Shown here: positions 35,801 to 42,400 of the stretch, piece by piece
Layout of the letters: each line of letters begins with the position of its first letter
Numbering within the stretch: the first letter of the stretch is position 1
From: Verrucomicrobiota bacterium
GTDB taxonomy: Bacteria > Verrucomicrobiota > Verrucomicrobiia > Limisphaerales > UBA9464
Length of the DNA stretch: 63,491 bases
NCBI GenBank assembly: GCA_947471985.1
Contig: CANIZL010000025.1
Location: 1-63,491 of the forward strand
Direction of reading: 5' to 3'
The notes under the pieces: generated by a model
Told to the model about the DNA's origin: nothing
Database searches by the model: none
What the model saw: only the letters and a program-made list of their open reading frames with translations
Program-made: the position numbers and the translations under genes

Positions 35801-35875
35801 CCGACGGACCAGCTCCGCAAACGCGGACTCATCACGTCGGGACGACCACGCTTCGAGCAGTTCCAAGTCAGTCAT
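32858..35875 (-). CDS. ECF-like sigma factor fused to hydrophobic region and carboxypeptidase-regulatory-like repeats
   Basis: A 1,005-residue fusion from the ATG at 35875 (a GTG at 35890 would add five residues). Residues 10-90 are sigma region 2 ([46 protein letters not shown]), and 120-172 are region 4 with the helix-turn-helix ([29 protein letters not shown]). Two hydrophobic segments follow, near 178-198 and 240-257, then an Ala/Pro/Thr-rich linker. From about 300 on there are at least five carboxypeptidase-regulatory-like beta repeats (starting near 390, 485, 588, 670 and 765), each with a GxV/LxDxxGxPV start or a T-D-x-x-G-x-F end. If only one helix spans the membrane the beta part is periplasmic; if both do, it is cytoplasmic. 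There is no anti-sigma gene beside it. Confidence 0.88.
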   Translation of the reverse strand: [1005 protein letters not shown]

Positions 35876-36136
35876 CACAGGATTCGTCACACCCTATCAT
35901 CCCCGGCCGGGCGCCGAGGGGACATCCAAAACGCGGAAACCCGGCGGGAGCGCGGCCAGGCGCAGCCGGAAGCCGTACCCTGCGCGAGGATGGGCGTCGC
36001 GCAATGCTGGAGACTCCCGGCGGCGGGAGCTGATCTTCGCGCCCTGGCACGGGGAACTGTTTTTTGACTCGTTTGTTCGGGTCTCTCCCCCAGCCGGGTT
36101 GACACTCGGCGGCGCACGGGAGGATGCTGACGCGCC

Positions 36137-36826
36137 ATGCTGACGAAGCGGATATTTTGGTTGGGCCTCCTGGGACTGGTGGTCACCGCGATCGTGGGGG
36201 TGGCGGTCGCGAATCACCGGGTCAACCAGACGACCGAATCGCGGGTGCATGCAGACCTCGCGGACGTGCCGGAGACGCGGGTCGGTCTCGTGTTGGGGTG
36301 TTCGCCCACGTTGCGGAGCGGTGCGCCGAATCCGTTCTTTGAACATCGTCTGCGCGCTGCCGCCCGGTTGTGGCAGGCGGGGAAATGCCGGGCGTTGCTC
36401 CTGAGCGGCGATAATCATATCCAGTCCTACGATGAACCGACGGCGATGAAGTCGCGCTTGCTGGAACTCGGGGTTCCCGCCACGGCGATGACCTTGGATT
36501 ATGCGGGGTTCAGTACGTTCGATTCGGTGGTTCGAGCGCGAAAGGTCTTCGGGGTGGACGAGGTTTGCTTCATCACGCAGGCCGATCATGCGCGGCGGGC
36601 GGTTTTTATTGCCGACCATTTCGGGATTCGGGCTTCTGGCTTTGCGGCGGATGAGGTCGGGTTTCGCTTGGGAATTCGGACGTCCGTTCGGGAGCTGCTA
36701 GCCAAGGCTCGCACCGTGCTGGATCTGACCCTCTTGGGCCGTCGACCCCACTTTCTGGGGCCGAAGATTGAGATCGCCGATGCCCGCACGGCGACGGGGT
36801 TCCCGCAAGGCGGCCTCACCGAATAG
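36137..36826 (+). CDS. SanA/DUF218-family membrane-anchored protein
   Basis: A 229-residue protein with one N-terminal transmembrane helix (IFWLGLLGLVVTAIVGVAVA) and a DUF218 domain outside the cytoplasm: VGLVLGCSP, FEHRLRAAARLWQAGKC, LLLSGDN, EPTAMKSRLLELGVP, LDYAGFSTFDSVVRA and FITQADHARRAVFIA. It matches the SanA (vancomycin exclusion) subgroup, linked in enterobacteria to envelope barrier function. The ATG at 36124 just upstream is an out-of-frame alternative. The gene is divergent from the sigma-fusion gene across 261 bp and convergent with the acyltransferase. Confidence 0.9.
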   Translation: MLTKRIFWLGLLGLVVTAIVGVAVANHRVNQTTESRVHADLADVPETRVGLVLGCSPTLRSGAPNPFFEHRLRAAARLWQAGKCRALLLSGDNHIQSYDEPTAMKSRLLELGVPATAMTLDYAGFSTFDSVVRARKVFGVDEVCFITQADHARRAVFIADHFGIRASGFAADEVGFRLGIRTSVRELLAKARTVLDLTLLGRRPHFLGPKIEIADARTATGFPQGGLTE

Positions 36827-36844
36827 GTCGATGAAATTCTAAAG

Positions 36845-36878
36845 CCGGACCAAGCCGCCGTGCTCGGCGGCTGGGTCC
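36845..36878. terminator. Hairpin between convergent genes
   Basis: CGGACC (36845-36850) plus GCCGCCG (36853-36859) pair with CGGCGGC (36864-36870) and GGTCCG (36873-36878) around a TGCT loop, about 14 pairs with one mismatch. It lies between the stops of sanA-like and the acyltransferase. There is no T-tract on either side, so it may act as a barrier rather than a classic terminator. Confidence 0.45.
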
Positions 36879-36892
36879 GCAGGGGGCGTGCC

Positions 36893-38626
36893 TCAAGCGC
36901 CAGCTTTCGCGGGTGCTCGACGATCGCGCGGGCCATTCAGCAACTTGCCCAGCCACGTGTGGCGTACGAGCAGCGCATAGGAGAGCAGCAAGACCAGGAT
37001 CAAACCGACACAGAGCACCAGCCATTTGAGCAGGGCCGGGGCGTCCCACGGCCGCAGGCCGCTCTGAAACAAGGCCACCAGCGGATGATGGGCGAGATAG
37101 AGCCAATAGGCGGAGTCGGCGAGGTAACGGATCGTGGGATTCTCCGACTTTAGATACCGACTAAAAAGGCCAATCAGGCCAAACGACATCGACCAGGCAA
37201 ACGCCACCTGGAGCACGCCGGAGAGCAGGGGATGGCTCTGCACGGTGGCCAATCCCGCGGGCAACAGGACAAAGGTGGCCAGCGGCAGCAGCAGCCAGAT
37301 GCGCCGTCCCAGCCGGTTTTGCGTGTCGTTACTTTCGAAATACAGCGCGCCGGCGCCGAAAAAGATCCCGTAGTACAGCAGCAGATGCGGTTGCGGTATC
37401 AAACCCACCGACGTGTCGGGCCCGAAGCCCGCTCCGAAGACACCCATCCAAAGTTGCGGAATCATCGTCACGGGAATCAGCCAGAACGCCCAGGTGGGGG
37501 CGAGCAGCCAGCGGGACGGGAGGGTGGGAATCCGCAGGCGGTCGGCCAGAAACGTGAAGACACCGAAGAAACCCACCAACCAGCACAGGTACCATAGGAA
37601 CCACAGGTGATCGAAAATGGAGGTGTAGATGAGATGCCATGACCCCGTGCCGCTGGCGGATCGCCCCGGAATTTTTCCGGGGACGAGGAAGCGATCCGAG
37701 GTCAGGAATTCGCGATAGGCCGTGCGGCTGCGGGTGAGGGCGTTCTCGGTTGCACCGGCCGCGTTGGCCTTCTGGGCCGCGGAACCGGATTGGCGGGAGA
37801 GCAATTGCCGGCACTGCTCGCGGGCGGTCTGGAATTCCGGCTCGGTCTGGGACCAAGCGAGTCGAAGGTAACCGGCGACCCCTTTTACTTCGTCCCATTT
37901 TTTCGTGGCCGCGACGGCCGGGATTTCACCGCCGTCGTTGCTGAGGCTCGGGTCGGCGCCGTGATCGAGCAGGACTTCGAGCACGGCGGGATGCGCAAAA
38001 TAAGCGGCCGAATGCAGGGCCCGATGTCCTCCCGGGCTGGGGCGATTGACGTCCGCGCCCTTTTCGATCAACAGGCGGGCGGCGGCTGCGTTATTGCAAT
38101 GGGCCGACCAGCTCAGCGCCGGGCTCTTGAATTCCGGATCGGACTGATTGGGATCCGCTCCGGCATCCAACAATTTCTTCAAGGTGGCGAGGTCATTGGT
38201 GCGGATCGCGTTCACCACGTCCGAGCGAATTCCGGGTTGCGAGAACCGTTGCGCATCCTGAGACGACGCCCGGGCGTTGGCCCAGGTCACGATCCAATCC
38301 TGCAGTGGCAGGAGGGTCAGGGTCCCGAGGAGCAGGGGGAGAAAGACCCGGAGGAACCGTTGTTTCAACACGGCCGTCAGGCCGCGTCGCCGCCACATCA
38401 TCCGGGTGAAGTAGCCGCTCACAAAAATGAACAGCGGCATGCGGAAGCCGTGCACCCAGGTGAGGAAGAAAATCAGCAGGTCATTTTTCTTCCAGTCGCC
38501 GACCATCCACGGCCAGGGCGAGTAGGGCAGGGCGGCGTGGAACACGATTCCCAGCAGCATGGCGAAAGCGCGCAGGGCATCCAGATCGTGCCGGCGGGCG
38601 TCGTGGTTCGGAACAGTTTTTTCCAT
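36893..38626 (-). CDS. Acyltransferase-3 membrane protein with inserted ankyrin repeats
   Basis: A 577-residue membrane O-acyltransferase. The ATG at 38626 has an AGGAAAG box seven bases upstream, which decides the start over a longer frame. The family start RRHDLDALRAFAMLLGIVFHAAL carries the conserved Arg and His. About ten helices can be drawn, split by a large soluble insertion: helices 1-3 run to about residue 115, then residues 135-240 hold three ankyrin repeats (VNAIRTNDLATLKKLLDAGADPN; LLIEKGADVN; HSAAYFAHPAVLEVLLDHGADPS), and the helices resume near 335. Such proteins transfer acyl groups to glycans at the membrane. The ankyrin block would lie in one loop and is the unusual part. Confidence 0.88.
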   Translation of the reverse strand: MEKTVPNHDARRHDLDALRAFAMLLGIVFHAALPYSPWPWMVGDWKKNDLLIFFLTWVHGFRMPLFIFVSGYFTRMMWRRRGLTAVLKQRFLRVFLPLLLGTLTLLPLQDWIVTWANARASSQDAQRFSQPGIRSDVVNAIRTNDLATLKKLLDAGADPNQSDPEFKSPALSWSAHCNNAAAARLLIEKGADVNRPSPGGHRALHSAAYFAHPAVLEVLLDHGADPSLSNDGGEIPAVAATKKWDEVKGVAGYLRLAWSQTEPEFQTAREQCRQLLSRQSGSAAQKANAAGATENALTRSRTAYREFLTSDRFLVPGKIPGRSASGTGSWHLIYTSIFDHLWFLWYLCWLVGFFGVFTFLADRLRIPTLPSRWLLAPTWAFWLIPVTMIPQLWMGVFGAGFGPDTSVGLIPQPHLLLYYGIFFGAGALYFESNDTQNRLGRRIWLLLPLATFVLLPAGLATVQSHPLLSGVLQVAFAWSMSFGLIGLFSRYLKSENPTIRYLADSAYWLYLAHHPLVALFQSGLRPWDAPALLKWLVLCVGLILVLLLSYALLVRHTWLGKLLNGPRDRRAPAKAGA

Positions 38627-38773
38627 GCGCTTTCCTGTCATCGCTGTGCGTAACCAAAATTTCGGAGCGCCAATGAAATCGAAGCCTTGAACGGGGGCAA
38701 TTCCGATGGCCATGGCGGCGTCCGGTGAAGGGAACGGCTGCCGGGCCGAATTCCTGACCGGCAATTTTTGGGG

Positions 38774-39330
38774 GATTCACGCCGACTCAAAAGTCAGCGG
38801 TACCGCAACGCGGGTTTCCGACCCGCGAGCGTCCCGCGTGGAAGGGCCGATGTAACGCCGGTTTTCAACCGGCCTCGGAGAGCGGTGCCAGGCAAATCTA
38901 GCGGCGGATGCAACCCTCTCAGGGTTGGGGGAATTGGCGGGGAAACCCAGGGTAGATCGAACCGATCAACCCGGGGCTGGACGATTCAATCCCTTTGGGA
39001 TCGGGGCAGGGATTCACGCCGACTCGAAAGTCAGCGGTACCGCAACGCGGGTCTCCGACCGGCGCCCGTCCCGCAGGGAAGGGGCCGATGTAACGCCGGT
39101 TTTCAACCGGCCTCTGAGAGCGGTGCCAGGTAATCCCACCGGCGGATGCAACCCGGTCAGGATTGGGGGGATTTGGTGGTGAAACCCAGGGTGGATCGAA
39201 CCGATCCACCCTGGGCTGGACGATTCAATCCCGTTGGGATAGGGCAGGGTACAAGCGCCGACTCGAAAGTCAGTGATACCGGACCGCGGGTCTCCGGCCC
39301 GCCCGGCGACTCGCAGAGTTGCGGTCCGGG
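38774..39330. repeat. Family B tandem repeat (237-239 bp period, two full copies plus part of a third)
   Basis: Copies begin GATTCACGCCGACTC at 38774 and at 39011; a third begins at 39251 and stops near 39330. Each full copy has, in order: the 23-nt core with GACT-CGAA/CAAA-AGTC; a CGCGGGT-ACCCGCG-type hairpin; GCCGGTT-TTC-AACCGGC; GGTGCCAGG; an AACCC-GGGTT hairpin; a long CCCAGGGT palindrome; and GACGATTCAATCCC with TTGGGAT. In copy two the palindrome arms (39185-39198 and 39202-39215) pair perfectly over 14 bp; in copy one two pairs are broken. The rest of the 38627-39405 gap holds no gene. Confidence 0.85.
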
Positions 39331-39405
39331 GGATGCGGGGCGGTGTTCCACGGCAGCCCTTGGCTTTGGCGCGATCCCCGCTAACTTACGGTGCTTTCTC
39401 CCATC

Positions 39406-42400
39406 ATGTTTCAAGTCAGCCAATCCGCCTTCGTACGGGCGCTCCGGTATCTCGTGTGTCTGCTGGCGTTTCTGAACGCCATGCCGGCCGCGGACCTCGT
39501 CTCCAGCGGCTCCACCTGGCGCTATTTCAAGGGCGTTTCCGAGGCCTCCGCCCCCGACGCCACCGCCTGGCGCCGCGCCGACTTCGAAGAAAGTAAATGG
39601 CTCACCGGGCCGGCGACCTTCTGGTATGGCGATGTCTTTACCGGCACGCCGATCACGGACATGCAGAACAGCTACGTGACCCTCTTCTTTCGCCAGAAGT
39701 TTAACGTCACCAATCCCGCGGATCTGGAATCCCTGGTGTTGCACGCGCAGTGTGATGACGGGTTCATTGTCTGGCTCAACGGCACCGAAATTCAGCGATA
39801 CAATGTGCCCGACGGCGAATTGCCGTACACCGCCACCGCGCTCACCGCCGAGACGCCCGATCCGGCGGTTTTCAAGGACTACGCCATCGCCAATCCGCAG
39901 GCGGTGCTCAAAGCCGGCGTGAACCAACTCGCGGTTCAGGTTTTCAACGTCAATCCGGGCAGCAGCGACATCGTCTGGGATGCCTCCCTGGCGGCGACCT
40001 TTGATCAAGCCGCTCCGGTGGTGGCGAACCTCCAGCCGCCGGCGGGTGCGACGGTTCGGGAGTTGGCCAGCATCGAGGTGGAGTTCAGCGAGCCCGTGAC
40101 GGGCGTCGAGGCCGCCGACCTGTTGGTCAATGGCGTGGCGGCCACCAACGTCCTGGCCGTCAGCGGATCCCAGTACGTGTTCACCTTCCCCAAGCCGGCC
40201 GCGGGTGCGGTGTCGGCCGCCTTTCGTACCGGGCACGGGATTACCGATCTTGCCGGCACGCGGCATCCCTTCGCCGGGTTGGCGTGGACCTATACGCTGG
40301 ATCCCACCTTGCGGTTGCCCGGGATGGAAATTAGCGAGTTTTTGGCCAATAACGACAAGGGCCTGCGCGATGAGGATGGCGATCGGGGGGATTGGATCGA
40401 GCTGCATAACAGCGCCAAACAGGCGCAATCGCTGGCGGGATGGTCGCTGACCGACGATCCGGCGAACCTCACCAAGTGGGTGTTTCCGTCGACCAGCCTC
40501 GCGGCGGATCGTTACCTGGTGGTGTTCGCCTCCGGCAAGAATCGCACCGCCCTGCCGGGGCGACTGCACACGAATTTCAAACTCGGCAACAATGGCGGTT
40601 ATCTCGCGTTGGTCTCTCCCGGCGGCGAGGTGGTGTCGGATTTCGGCGCCAGCTATCCGCTCCAACGCAAGGATGTCAGCTACGGTCGTTCCCTGGGCGG
40701 CGGCGCGTTGACCGGCTATTTCGAGAAGCCCACTCCCGGTGCGGCCAATTCGGTGAGCGGGGCGGGCTTCGCCCCGGACGTGGCGTTTTCACGGACGAGC
40801 GGGACCTTTCTCTCGGACGCCACGGTGACCTTGAGCCTGGAGACGCCCCTCGACGGCGCGACGATCCGGGTGACCACCGACGGCACACTGCCGACCCAAG
40901 CCAGCGGATTGTATTCAGGCCCCATTACCGTGACGGCGACCACGCAGGTCCGGGCGCGGGCTTTTGCCCCCGGGCTGCTGCCGGGGTCGCCGCGGAGCGA
41001 GACCTTCATTCGTCTGGCGACGAGTGCGGCCTCGGTGCGCTCGGATCTTCCCATCCTCGTGTTGCATGACTTCGGTCAGGGACGTCCACCGGCCAGCACC
41101 ACGGTCAATGCCCATTTCCAGCTGTTCGAACCGGTGAACGGAGTGACCACCCTGACGAATTCGCCCACGTTGACCAGTCGGGCGGGATTGGGTTCGCGCG
41201 GTTCCAGTACGTTGGGTTTGGACAAGTTGAGCCTGAGCCTGGAATTCCGGGACGAATTCGACACGGACAAAAATCATTCGCTGTTGGGTATGCCGGCGGA
41301 TTCCGATTGGGTGCTGTATGCGCCCAACGGCTTCGAACCGGTGCTGATTCACAATCCCTTCATGCACCAGTTGAGCCGGGATATTGGGCGATATTCTCCG
41401 CGGACGCGGTTTGTCGAAGTGTACCTGTCCACCAGCGGCACCTCGGCTTCGATCAGTTCGGCCAATTATTACGGCATCTACGTTATCGAAGAGAAGATCA
41501 AGCGCGGCCCGGACCGCGTGGATGTGGATGCGCCGACCCCGGGCGAGACGCGGCAGCCGTACATCAGCGGTGGATATCTGTTGAAGATCGACCGCGGCGG
41601 TCCGGGGGAGGGTGGGTTTTCCGCGGCGAACGCCGGGATTATTTACGTGGACCCGAAGGAGCGCGACATGGTGCTGCCGGACTACGCCGCTCAACGGCAG
41701 TACCTGCAGAGCTTCATGGATTCGTTTGGAACGGCCTTGTACGGCGCGAACTGGAAGGACCCGGTGAACGGTTATGCGGCGTACCTCAACCCGGATTCCT
41801 GGGTCGATCACCACCTGCTTAACATCGTCTCCTTGAACGTCGATGCGCTGCGCCTCAGCGCGTATTTCTACAAGCCCCGCAGTGGTCGATTGGAGTTCGG
41901 TCCGCTCTGGGATTTTGATCGCGCGCTGGGCTCGACGGACGGCCGCGATGCCAACCCGCGCCTTTGGAGCGGTCAGGTGGGCGCCGGCACGGATTTCTTC
42001 GGGGCAACCACCCAGGCCTGGTGGGATCGGCTGTTCCTCGATCCCGATTTTTATCAGCGCTATATCGACCGCTATCAGGCGCTGCGTTTGACGCACTTCT
42101 CCACGACCAACCTCTGGCGGCTGACGGATGAGATGACGACGGTCGTGAAGAAGGCGCAGCCGCGGGATTATGCCCGATGGGGCGGCACTTTGCGTACGTC
42201 CACGGGCAACGCCGGAGGCTCCTATTCGACGGAAGTCCTGTGGATGAAACGCTGGCTGTCGAATCGCGTGGATTTCATCGACGGCCAGTTCGTGCGCCCC
42301 ACCGCGCTCCTCACCCCGGGCGGACGCTTTACCAATTCGGTCGACGTCCTCTTTCGCGCCCCGGCAGTGGGAACCGTGTATTATACGACGGACGGCACGG

